A DNA stretch of 64,000 bases from Salinibacterium sp. SWN167 (GTDB taxonomy: Bacteria; Actinomycetota; Actinomycetes; Actinomycetales; Microbacteriaceae): NCBI RefSeq assembly GCF_015864665.1, contig NZ_JADYWU010000002.1, forward strand, positions 62,001 to 126,000. The letters run 5' to 3'. The position numbers and the translations under genes were made by a program. The notes under the pieces are model-generated. The model was not told the DNA's origin. It did not search any database and was given only the letters and a program-made list of their open reading frames with translations. The stretch's first letter is position 1, and each line of letters opens with the position of its first letter. Below are positions 16,394 to 23,659 of this stretch, one piece after another.

Positions 16394-17391
16394 CTGAGAC
16401 CCTCGTGTCGTATTCGCTGATTGCGGTTTATTCAGCGATGGCGATCTATACCTTTGCGTTCATAATGTTCGCCGTCGATTTGGCACGCCGCTCGGCGGAG
16501 TCGAGCGATGCTTCCGCAGCGAGTGCAACCGGGTTGGCTGCGGCATCCGCCCAGCAGGCATCTGTCATGCAAGCGGCAAGTTCTGGCGGTACGGCAACGC
16601 TAACCGCGAGCCCCGCTTCGACGGGTGATGCCGCTATTGTTCACTCGCCCAAGTCGTTGCGAATCGCCATGGCGCTGACCGTAATCGCGTGGGTGCTGCA
16701 CGTGAGTGCCGTCATTTTCCGCGGGGTTGCCGCGGGCCGCGTTCCGTGGGCGAATATGTTTGAGTTCACGCTCACCGCAACAGCCCTGATCGTCGGCGTT
16801 TTCTTGCTGGTGCAGTTCTGGCAAGACCTGCGCTTCCTCGGCTCATTTATTACCGGGTTCGCATTGCTCGCGCTCGGCGTCGGCACCTCAAGCTTCTATG
16901 TGGATGTTGTGCCCCTGCCGCCAGCGCTGCAGTCGGCCTGGTTGGTTATTCACGTCTTCGTCGCAAGCCTCAGCACCGGGTTCTTTGCCCTCGCCGCCGG
17001 ACTTTCGGTGGTGCAGCTCATGCAGTCGCGTCGCGAAGCGGGCAAGGCGCTCAAGTTGCGCTTCCTTGACACTCTGCCTGCGGCCGACCGCCTCGAGACT
17101 CTCGCCTACCGCCTGACCGTGGTCGGCTTTGTGATGTGGACCTTCACTCTCATCGCTGGCGCTGTTTGGGCCGAGCGGGCCTGGGGTCGTTACTGGGGCT
17201 GGGACACCAAAGAGGTCTGGACCTTCATCATTTGGACCATCTATGCCGGTTACATTCACGCCCGGGCAACCCGCGGCTGGCGCGGATCGCGGTCAGCATG
17301 GCTTGCGATCGTGGGCTTTGCAGCCGTTATCTTCAACTTCACCGTCGTGAACCTCTTCTTCAAAGGACTTCACGCCTACTCCGGCCTGTAA
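16390..17391 (+). CDS. ccsB: Cytochrome c biogenesis protein CcsB (CcsA/ResC)
   Basis: 333 residues. After one N-terminal helix comes a low-complexity Ala/Ser linker (about 35-75), then the core with the haem-handling WWD motif WGRYWGWDTKEVW at about 265-277 and flanking histidines. It exports and attaches haem to apocytochromes together with ResB. It is the last gene of the five-gene operon; a terminator hairpin follows 48 bases later. Confidence 0.92.
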   Translation: MTETLVSYSLIAVYSAMAIYTFAFIMFAVDLARRSAESSDASAASATGLAAASAQQASVMQAASSGGTATLTASPASTGDAAIVHSPKSLRIAMALTVIAWVLHVSAVIFRGVAAGRVPWANMFEFTLTATALIVGVFLLVQFWQDLRFLGSFITGFALLALGVGTSSFYVDVVPLPPALQSAWLVIHVFVASLSTGFFALAAGLSVVQLMQSRREAGKALKLRFLDTLPAADRLETLAYRLTVVGFVMWTFTLIAGAVWAERAWGRYWGWDTKEVWTFIIWTIYAGYIHARATRGWRGSRSAWLAIVGFAAVIFNFTVVNLFFKGLHAYSGL

Positions 17392-17434
17392 ACGACTGCT
17401 GCGGGCGGCGCCGATCGCGGCGCGCCCGTGGCGA

Positions 17435-17475
17435 AGAAAAACGCTGGGGCCGCACCGAGCTGCACCCCAGCGTTT
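17435..17475. terminator. Bidirectional intrinsic terminator
   Basis: An 11-bp perfect stem AAACGCTGGGG (17439-17449) pairs with 17465-17475. On the minus strand the stem is followed by TTTTCTT, so it serves the lipoprotein gene best; on the plus strand only a short U-run is present for ccsB. Confidence 0.8.
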
Positions 17476-17513
17476 GATTGGGGAGAGCCCCTTCGGGCTC
17501 ACGGTAGTAGTGA

Positions 17514-18128
17514 CTAGCCGGCGGGCGTGAGTTGCATCGGCACGGTGGGGTTTCCCTCTCCCGTGGAGAAGTGGATGATCGGGCCATCGTCACCGCATTC
17601 ATACGGTGCTGAGTTGATCGGGGCATCCGCCAAGAAGCTGTTTGTGAGATCAGCGCCATCCATGGTGACCCCCGAGACCGTCACGCTGACGGCGATGTCG
17701 CTCACCTCTTGTGAAGTCGTAATCACGGTGTCAGTGGCGGTGTAATCGCCGCTGATGCCGCCAGTGATGGCTCCCGTGCCCTCAGTGCCGGCAACCTGCA
17801 AGAGGATCTCGAAGTCGGGAGTGTAGGTGTAGGTCGCGTCGGTGAAAGCGAGCCCGGTTCCACCCTCGACTGAGATGTCGAGTCCGTCGTTAGAGCCACT
17901 GACAGCGGAGTAGAAGCCCTGCATCTGATCCTCGGCGATGTACCAGTCTCCGATGAGGCACTCGGGGCCGGTGGCAGCGTCCTCTTCGACTTCCTCGGGG
18001 GCTGCGGCATCCGTCTCCACCGTGGGAGTGCTTGGTTCGTCGGCCGGCGCCGAGCACCCGGTGAGTACGGCGAGGCTGAGCAGACTCACGGCGGCGATGG
18101 CACCTAGACGGCGCGATTCAAGACTCAT
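17514..18128 (-). CDS. Hypothetical secreted lipoprotein
   Basis: 204 residues from ATG 18128, preceded by GAGGAG. Signal peptide with lipobox VLTGC (Cys25), then an acidic, Pro/Thr-rich linker, then a beta-rich domain starting CLIGDWYIAEDQMQGFYSA. The start of this domain (x-GxW-x) resembles lipocalin-like or META-type outer domains, but no family is assigned. Two cysteines remain in the mature domain (CLIGDW and YECGDDGP) and could form a disulfide. It is likely anchored to the outer face of the membrane. Confidence 0.75.
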   Translation of the reverse strand: MSLESRRLGAIAAVSLLSLAVLTGCSAPADEPSTPTVETDAAAPEEVEEDAATGPECLIGDWYIAEDQMQGFYSAVSGSNDGLDISVEGGTGLAFTDATYTYTPDFEILLQVAGTEGTGAITGGISGDYTATDTVITTSQEVSDIAVSVTVSGVTMDGADLTNSFLADAPINSAPYECGDDGPIIHFSTGEGNPTVPMQLTPAG

Positions 18129-18193
18129 GTGTACTCCTCGGAAGTGATTGCCCTCGGAGACAACCAGTTCGTCCACCCTACTGAGCGGCCGCG

Positions 18194-19186
18194 TTACTGT
18201 GCTGAGTAGTTTTTACCTAGTTCGTGACAGCGGACGAGGCGATCTCGCCACCACTGCGTACGTTCGGGATTAGCGGCCCAGCGAGTGAGCAGCGCCTCGT
18301 CGGCCTCGATGCGGCGCACTTCGAGGTGCCCGTCGCGAGCGCGCAGGGGAGCAGCGGTAACGTCGGCGGCGAGCAAGGATGCCGTGGCGAGTCCGCAGTC
18401 ATAGTCGAGGGGATCGATGGCGGCAGCCAAGTGCGCGCCCATCGCGAGCCCCACCGAGGTCTCGAGGGCGCTGGAGACCACAACGGGCAGCCCGGCATCC
18501 TTCACGATCTCCAGAGCGCGAGAGACGCCACCCAGAGGCTGTGCCTTGATGACGAGGAGGTCGGCGGCGCCCGCGCGGGCGACCGCGAGCGGGTCGGCGG
18601 CTTTGCGCACACTCTCGTCAGCCGCGACGGGGATGCCCATATAGGCAATGCGCGTGTGCAGCTCACCGAGTTCTTCCACTGTCGCGCACGGCTGCTCGAC
18701 ATACTCAAGGTCGAATCCGGCAAGGGCATGCACAGCACGCTCGGCCTCATCGACCGTCCACGCGCCATTCGCATCAATGCGGATGCGGCCAGTCGGCCCC
18801 ATGACGCGGCGCACTTCGGCGACGCGGGCAATGTCATCCTCGAGGGTCTGATCGGGCTCGGCAACCTTCACCTTGGCGGTGCGGCAGCCATGGAAACGTT
18901 CGAGAACCGCTTCGACCAGCTCGGCGGGAACAGCGGGCACGGTGGCGTTAACCCAAATACGATCGCGCACGAGGGGTGGCATCTCGTTGTAGGCATAATC
19001 GATCGCGGCCAAGAGCCACGGGGTTGCTTCGACATCGTCGTACTCGACGAATGGTGAGAACTCGCTCCACCCCTGCGGGCCGCGAAACAGGAGTGCTTCG
19101 CGTTGATCGATGCCGCGAAAACGGGAGGTCAGGGGCAGGGACACCACGTGAGCGGTGTCGAGAATGTCGTTCGCTGAAGGGAACAT
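18194..19186 (-). CDS. menC: o-Succinylbenzoate synthase
   Basis: 330 residues from ATG 19186. Enolase-superfamily pattern: catalytic KxK as K105-V-K107, first metal ligand in RIRIDANGAW (Asp138), then EYVEQP, ADESV and a second Lys in LLVIKAQPLGG. It dehydrates SHCHC to o-succinylbenzoate in menaquinone synthesis. This is the first of eight menaquinone genes within 11 kb. CAGACT lies in leaderless register but with C at the first position, so promoter assignment is weaker than for its neighbours. Confidence 0.92.
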   Translation of the reverse strand: MFPSANDILDTAHVVSLPLTSRFRGIDQREALLFRGPQGWSEFSPFVEYDDVEATPWLLAAIDYAYNEMPPLVRDRIWVNATVPAVPAELVEAVLERFHGCRTAKVKVAEPDQTLEDDIARVAEVRRVMGPTGRIRIDANGAWTVDEAERAVHALAGFDLEYVEQPCATVEELGELHTRIAYMGIPVAADESVRKAADPLAVARAGAADLLVIKAQPLGGVSRALEIVKDAGLPVVVSSALETSVGLAMGAHLAAAIDPLDYDCGLATASLLAADVTAAPLRARDGHLEVRRIEADEALLTRWAANPERTQWWRDRLVRCHELGKNYSAQ

Positions 19187-19216
19187 GTTCCCAGTCTGAC
19201 AAGTTCCACTGTCAGT

Positions 19217-19222
19217 TAGGGT
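19217..19222 (+). promoter_or_regulatory. -10 element of the small membrane protein gene (leaderless register)
   Basis: TAGGGT ends 7 nt before the GTG at 19229. Just upstream, CTGACA (19196-19201) and TGTCAG (19210-19215) form an inverted repeat with an 8-base spacer, possibly an operator. Confidence 0.5.
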
Positions 19223-19228
19223 AATTGC

Positions 19229-19654
19229 GTGACTAATCCGGGGGATATCGAGCGCATTGCGACCAAAGTGGTGCCCTATTACGTCGTAGGTGTTGTCGAC
19301 GACGAAGAAACTGAGCTGCCCGCCGACGGCGAGCACGAGCCAACCCCCGACGCCGAAGAGGTGCCAGTCGCGCGGAGATCACGCCCGCGGTGGCTGGGCT
19401 TTGTTGCCGCAGCACTCGGCGTCGCCACTCTCGTCTTGTTCATCATCGCGATGATCGTCTCTGCTGGCGGGGACTACCCGAACGGCACTGCTCTGGCGTA
19501 TGCCGCGATCGTGGTGTCAATCTCGGCCGCCATTACCGCCATGCTGTGTCTCATTTTCGGCCTGCAGCGCCGCTGGGCAGCATTTGGGCTTGCCGTCGCC
19601 GTTCTCTCGAACCCACTCATCGTGTTGTACGTGTTCCGCTTCTTTGGCAGCTAA
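19229..19654 (+). CDS. Small membrane protein with two or three helices
   Basis: 141 residues. The first 50 residues are polar and acidic; hydrophobic segments lie at about 53-75, 85-105 and 113-137. No catalytic motif is visible. The layout (polar N-terminus, paired helices) resembles DUF4190-like actinobacterial proteins. Divergent from menC and upstream of menB, but with its own leaderless promoter. A perfect 16-nt palindrome (19658-19673) and a GCCGAAC/GTTCGGC hairpin (19678-19698) follow and may terminate the transcript. Confidence 0.65.
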   Translation: MTNPGDIERIATKVVPYYVVGVVDDEETELPADGEHEPTPDAEEVPVARRSRPRWLGFVAAALGVATLVLFIIAMIVSAGGDYPNGTALAYAAIVVSISAAITAMLCLIFGLQRRWAAFGLAVAVLSNPLIVLYVFRFFGS

Positions 19655-19724
19655 AGGGTTCGTCGCGACGAACGAAAGCCGAACATCCCCGGTTCGGCAT
19701 CAGCCTGCTCTGCACCCCGATGGT

Positions 19725-19730
19725 TAGGGT
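19725..19730 (+). promoter_or_regulatory. -10 element of menB (leaderless register)
   Basis: TAGGGT ends 7 nt before the ATG at 19737, the same hexamer and spacing as for the gene at 19229. Confidence 0.55.
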
Positions 19731-19736
19731 GGAGCC

Positions 19737-20708
19737 ATGGCGCCTGTTTCTGAAATTTTCGACGAGAAGTTGTGGCGATCGGTCGCCGGGTTCGATGACC
19801 TCACCGACATCACGTACCACCACGATGCGAGCGGAACGATTGCGCGCATCGCCTTCGATCGTCCCGAAGTGCGCAACGCCTTCCGGCCACACACCGTCGA
19901 CGAGTTGTATCAAACACTGGATGACGTGCGCCAGAATCCTCGCATCGGCGTCGTGCTGCTCACGGGCAACGGCCCGAGCGAGAAAGATGGCGGCTGGGCG
20001 TTCTGCTCTGGCGGCGATCAGCGCATCCGTGGCCGTGCTGGTTATGAGTACGAAGGCCAAGAGGGCGCAACGAATCCGACCGCTGCCGCCGGGCTCTCCG
20101 CGGCTGAGGCCGAGGCCGATGCTGCCGCCGCTGCGGGAAAGCGCCGCGCCGCCGCCGGACGCCTGCACATTCTTGAAGTCCAGCGCCTCATCCGCTTCAT
20201 GCCCAAGGTCGTTATCGCGGTCGTTCCCGGCTGGGCTGCCGGGGGAGGGCACTCGCTGCACGTGGTCTGTGACCTCACGATTGCTAGCGCCGAGCATGCC
20301 CGCTTCAAACAGACGGATGTCGACGTCGGCTCCTTCGACGCCGGTTACGGCAGTGCCTACTTCGCTCGCCAAGTAGGCCAAAAGTTTGCCCGTGAAGTGT
20401 TCTTCCTGGCCCGCGAGTACGACGCGCAACGCGCCCTCGACGCGGGAGCGATCAACGCTGCCGTGCCCCACGCCGAGCTCGAAGCCACCGCCTACGAGTG
20501 GGCGCAAACCATCATGACGAAATCGCCGACCGCTATTCGCATGGTCAAGTTTGCCCTCAACGCGGTTGACGACGGCCTTGTTGGTCAGCAAGTTTTTGCG
20601 GGCGAAGCGACGCGCCTCGCCTACGGCACCGACGAAGCTGTCGAAGGCCGCGATTCGTTCCTGCAGAAGCGCGAACCCGACTGGTCGCCCTTCCCCTGGC
20701 AGTACTAA
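19737..20708 (+). CDS. menB: 1,4-Dihydroxy-2-naphthoyl-CoA synthase
   Basis: 323 residues, longer than the 270-290 usual in other phyla because of an Ala/Glu-rich insertion after residue 110 (SAAEAEADAAAAAGK), as in other Actinobacteria. Crotonase-fold motifs: FDRPEVRNAFRP, oxyanion-hole region FCSGGDQRIRG, and VVPGWAAGGGHSLH. The enzyme closes the naphthoquinone ring by Dieckmann condensation of o-succinylbenzoyl-CoA. The transcript is predicted to be leaderless. The last two sense codons and the stop form the first unit of a 17-bp tandem repeat. Confidence 0.95.
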   Translation: MAPVSEIFDEKLWRSVAGFDDLTDITYHHDASGTIARIAFDRPEVRNAFRPHTVDELYQTLDDVRQNPRIGVVLLTGNGPSEKDGGWAFCSGGDQRIRGRAGYEYEGQEGATNPTAAAGLSAAEAEADAAAAAGKRRAAAGRLHILEVQRLIRFMPKVVIAVVPGWAAGGGHSLHVVCDLTIASAEHARFKQTDVDVGSFDAGYGSAYFARQVGQKFAREVFFLAREYDAQRALDAGAINAAVPHAELEATAYEWAQTIMTKSPTAIRMVKFALNAVDDGLVGQQVFAGEATRLAYGTDEAVEGRDSFLQKREPDWSPFPWQY

Positions 20709-20767
20709 CGCCTAGGCAGCTCTAACGCCCAGACAGCCCTAACGCTCCCGCAGTTCTAACCCAGAGA
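20700..20767. repeat. Four 17-bp tandem repeats between menB and menE
   Basis: Units at 20700-20716, 20717-20733, 20734-20750 and 20751-20767 share CAGNNCTAAC (first unit CAGTACTAAC). The first unit holds the menB stop. Because 17 is not a multiple of 3, the TAA triplets fall in all three plus-strand frames. Confidence 0.85.
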
Positions 20768-20776
20768 GGTTTACCC

Positions 20777-21907
20777 GTGACCGCTGACACCACTTCGACC
20801 CGAGAACTCTGGTCTATCGACGCCCGCGATCCCCGCAAAGTCTGGGCGGCGCTGAAGCCGGCACTCGACGGAACGGGAGCCGCGATTCTGCCGCACCCGG
20901 CCTCCCCCTCTGGCCTGCCAGAAACCGTGCCCGCGAACGTCGCGGTGATCGTAGAAACGAGCGGATCGACCGGCCGACCCAAGCGCGTGATGCTGAGTGC
21001 TGACGCCCTGAAGGCGAGTGCTGCGGCATCCGATGAGCTGCTGGGTGGCCAGGGGCAGTGGCTTCTCGCCGTGCCCGCGCACTACATTGCCGGTATCAAT
21101 GTGCTGGCTCGCTCCTATTTTGCGGGCACCGAGCCGATCATGATGTCGACGCGTGACTTCACCGCGACCACCTTCGTGGAGGCGGCAGCTCAGCTCACGG
21201 GGGAACGGCGTTTCGTGTCACTCGTGCCCGTGCAATTGGCGCGTCTTCTCGAATCGGAAGAGTCCATTGCGGCGCTTTCCACCTTCCAGCAGATTCTGGT
21301 CGGCGGCCAGTCGATCCCCGTAGCGTTGTTGGCGGCAGCCCGCGCTCGCGGTCTCGCCGTCTCGACCACGTATGGGTCGAGCGAAACCAGTGGCGGCGCT
21401 GTCTGGGACGGCATACCGCTGCCCACCGCGCAGGTGCGCCTCGTTGATGACCGCATCGAAATCGCTGGACCCATGCTCGCCGAGGGCTACCTTGACGACC
21501 TGCGGCGCAGTGCATTCTCCTTCCGCGTGCAGGATGGCGTGCGGTGGTACCGCACCGACGATGTCGGCGAGCTCGTCGACGGCGTGCTGCGCGTGCGCGG
21601 ACGAGCCGACGACATGATCATTTCCGGTGGAGTGAAGGTCTCCATTGCCGAGGTGGAGACCGCTGTGCGCACGCTACCCGGCCAAGACTCAGCCGTTGTC
21701 GTTGCCGCTCCCCACCCCGAGTGGGGTGAAGCCCCCGTGGTGATCACGACGCGGGCGATCGCTCTCGATGTGGTGCGCCAAGCGGTGGCAACTCAGTTGG
21801 CTTCGGCTGCTGCCGCACCTGCGCGCGTGATGCTGATCGATGAGATTCCTCTGCTTTCGACAGGAAAACCCGATCGACTCGCCTTAGCCACAGTCGTGCT
21901 TAAGTAG
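20777..21907 (+). CDS. menE: o-Succinylbenzoate-CoA ligase
   Basis: 376 residues, a compact acyl-adenylate-forming enzyme. The P-loop is IVETSGSTGRPKRV, adenylate-binding motif STTYGSSETSGG, then YRTDDVGELVDGVLRVRGRADD and the C-terminal lysine in STGKPDRLAL. It makes o-succinylbenzoyl-CoA, the MenB substrate, so the pair is functionally linked. The GTG start has AGAGAGG upstream, immediately after the tandem repeats, so it probably shares the menB transcript. Confidence 0.92.
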   Translation: MTADTTSTRELWSIDARDPRKVWAALKPALDGTGAAILPHPASPSGLPETVPANVAVIVETSGSTGRPKRVMLSADALKASAAASDELLGGQGQWLLAVPAHYIAGINVLARSYFAGTEPIMMSTRDFTATTFVEAAAQLTGERRFVSLVPVQLARLLESEESIAALSTFQQILVGGQSIPVALLAAARARGLAVSTTYGSSETSGGAVWDGIPLPTAQVRLVDDRIEIAGPMLAEGYLDDLRRSAFSFRVQDGVRWYRTDDVGELVDGVLRVRGRADDMIISGGVKVSIAEVETAVRTLPGQDSAVVVAAPHPEWGEAPVVITTRAIALDVVRQAVATQLASAAAAPARVMLIDEIPLLSTGKPDRLALATVVLK

Positions 21908-21910
21908 AAT
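21905..21910 (+). promoter_or_regulatory. -10 element of menA (leaderless register)
   Basis: TAGAAT ends 7 nt before the GTG at 21917 and overlaps the menE stop codon region. Confidence 0.55.
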
Positions 21911-21916
21911 CCCTCC

Positions 21917-22915
21917 GTGGCCTCTCCTAAAAAGCAACGCATTGACCCCGCAACCGTTTCGACCGCTGCGGCGAAGAAAAAGAGCGGACGTCCCGGTGGG
22001 CGACCGCCCAAGGCGCCCAAGATTGCGAAAGCCACCGCGCGCGACTGGATCAGTGGCGCCCGCATCCAAACCCTGCCGTTAGCTTTTGCGCCTGTCGCGC
22101 TCGGCACAGCGGCGGCCTACGTGCTTCCGCACGACGTTGATGGGGCCGGCTGGCACTGGGTCCGCGCGCTGCTCTGCCTCGTCGTTGCGGTCTCGCTGCA
22201 AATTGGCGTGAACTTTGCCAACGACTACTCCGACGGAGTGCGGGGAACGGATGACCACCGCGTCGGCCCTCGTCGCCTCACCGCTTCGGGTGCCGCTCGC
22301 CCGCGCACCGTCATCACTGTTGCCTTTGCCTGGTTCGGTCTCGCCGCCATCGCCGGACTCGTCATCGTCGTGCGAACCGGACACTGGTGGATGCTTGCCG
22401 TCGGCGCCGCGGCCATCATCGCCGCCTACTTCTACACGGGAGGCAAGCGCCCCTACGGCTACCTCGGCCTCGGTGAAGTGTTCGTCTTCATCTTCTTCGG
22501 CCTCGTCGCCACCGCCGGCACCACGTTCGTGCTCGCCGGCACCGTAAACCTCGAGTCGTGGCTGGCAGCCGTTGCTGTCGGGTTATTTGCTGTTGCAACT
22601 CTCATGGTCAACAACATCCGTGATATCGCCCAAGACAAGATCGCCGGAAAGCGCACCTTGGCCGTGCGGATGGGCAATCTACCATCGCGTATTTTCTACG
22701 TCGTCGCGATGCTCGTGCCGTTCGTCATCCTGGGCGTCTACTCGTTGCTGTACTTCAACGCCTATCTCGTGAACTTCGTCTTGCTCGTGGCACTGCCCGC
22801 CTGCGTGATTGTGCTCACCGCAAAAACGCCAGCCGAACTGATCTTGGCGTTGCGCCTCACCGGGCTCACCGCGCTGCTGTTCGGCCTAGGGCTCGCGGCA
22901 GCAATCGCGTTCTAA
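21917..22915 (+). CDS. menA: 1,4-Dihydroxy-2-naphthoate polyprenyltransferase
   Basis: 332 residues. A 45-residue basic N-terminal extension (Lys/Pro rich) precedes the UbiA-fold core. The first Asp-rich prenyl-diphosphate motif is NFANDYSDGVRGTDD, the second NNIRDIAQDKIAGKRTL. About eight membrane helices. It joins the polyprenyl tail to dihydroxynaphthoate, giving demethylmenaquinol precursor, the substrate of MenG. Start GTG follows menE by nine bases, with its own leaderless promoter. The basic tail is unusual and could be a wrong start, but no ribosome site supports a later one. Confidence 0.93.
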   Translation: MASPKKQRIDPATVSTAAAKKKSGRPGGRPPKAPKIAKATARDWISGARIQTLPLAFAPVALGTAAAYVLPHDVDGAGWHWVRALLCLVVAVSLQIGVNFANDYSDGVRGTDDHRVGPRRLTASGAARPRTVITVAFAWFGLAAIAGLVIVVRTGHWWMLAVGAAAIIAAYFYTGGKRPYGYLGLGEVFVFIFFGLVATAGTTFVLAGTVNLESWLAAVAVGLFAVATLMVNNIRDIAQDKIAGKRTLAVRMGNLPSRIFYVVAMLVPFVILGVYSLLYFNAYLVNFVLLVALPACVIVLTAKTPAELILALRLTGLTALLFGLGLAAAIAF

Positions 22916-22921
22916 TCGTTG

Positions 22922-23272
22922 TTACTGGGCGTCGTTACGAGGCGCAGGTGTAGTGCTCTGATCGGCGGATGACGCGCTAGTTTCCGCTTCTGCGTCAGCA
23001 CCGGCATCCGCTTGCTCCTCGGCAGCATCGTGGTCGACAGCGGCATCCTCGGCGTCACGGTCAGGATCGTGGCTGGGGCGCCCGCGACGCGAAGCAAGGT
23101 CGAGCGCCACCGCATCCCGAAGCTTCGAGAAAAACACGTACGAAATGGCAAATCCCAGAATTGCGGCGATGAGGGCGGCGATCCACGGCTCAACGTTCGC
23201 GATCATCAGCACGGTGAAGGCTGCGGCGAAGACTCCGACGCGGAGAAGGGAGTAGGAGATCCAAGGTTTCAC
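22922..23272 (-). CDS. DUF4229 membrane protein
   Basis: 116 residues. KPWISYSLLRVGVFAAAFTV opens the DUF4229 pattern: two membrane helices (about 5-25 and 28-48), then FFSKLRDAVALDLASRRGR and a long acidic Asp/Ala tail. Function unknown; often found beside menaquinone genes in actinobacteria. Convergent with menA (6-base gap) and divergent from the PLDc_N gene. Start GTG at 23272 coincides with +1 from TAGACT (23284-23279). Confidence 0.8.
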   Translation of the reverse strand: MKPWISYSLLRVGVFAAAFTVLMIANVEPWIAALIAAILGFAISYVFFSKLRDAVALDLASRRGRPSHDPDRDAEDAAVDHDAAEEQADAGADAEAETSASSADQSTTPAPRNDAQ

Positions 23273-23278
23273 GGCAAC

Positions 23279-23284
23279 AGTCTA
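23279..23284 (-). promoter_or_regulatory. -10 element of the DUF4229 gene (leaderless register)
   Basis: TAGACT on the minus strand ends 7 nt before the GTG at 23272. Confidence 0.55.
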
Positions 23285-23314
23285 GGCTCGCAACCCGCGT
23301 GCAGACTGCGAGCG

Positions 23315-23320
23315 TAGAAT
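23315..23320 (+). promoter_or_regulatory. -10 element of the PLDc_N gene (leaderless register)
   Basis: TAGAAT ends 7 nt before the ATG at 23327. Confidence 0.55.
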
Positions 23321-23326
23321 GGTCGC

Positions 23327-23659
23327 ATGCCTCGCCTATTGGTAGTCCTCGCTTTCGCGCTCGTTGCGGTAGACGTGTTCTCCATTGTGGATGTGATCCT
23401 TACCGAACGCAGCCGGGTTCGCGCGATGCCGAAGGTGTTGTGGATCATTGTGATTCTGCTGCTACCGGTCATCGGTGTTGTGCTCTGGTTCATGCTCGGC
23501 AAGGCACGTAGTGCCAGTTCTGGCCACACACGCAGCGTTGCCCCCGACGATGACCCTGACTTCTTGCGCAAGATGCGCCGTCAGGAAGAACAAGATGAGC
23601 GCATTCGCCGCCTCGAACAGGAACTAGCAGATCTCGACGATGACGATAAGACCAACTAA
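23327..23659 (+). CDS. PLDc_N-domain membrane protein
   Basis: 110 residues. Two helices: LLVVLAFALVAVDVFSIVDV and VLWIIVILLLPVIGVVLWFM, with the connecting TERSRVRAMPK and final GxxLWFMLGK typical of the phospholipase D N-terminal membrane module also seen at the start of cardiolipin synthases. The catalytic domain is absent; instead a charged coiled-coil tail follows (RRQEEQDERIRRLEQEL). Its 3' end overlaps menD by 20 bases, so the two are co-transcribed. Confidence 0.82.
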   Translation: MPRLLVVLAFALVAVDVFSIVDVILTERSRVRAMPKVLWIIVILLLPVIGVVLWFMLGKARSASSGHTRSVAPDDDPDFLRKMRRQEEQDERIRRLEQELADLDDDDKTN

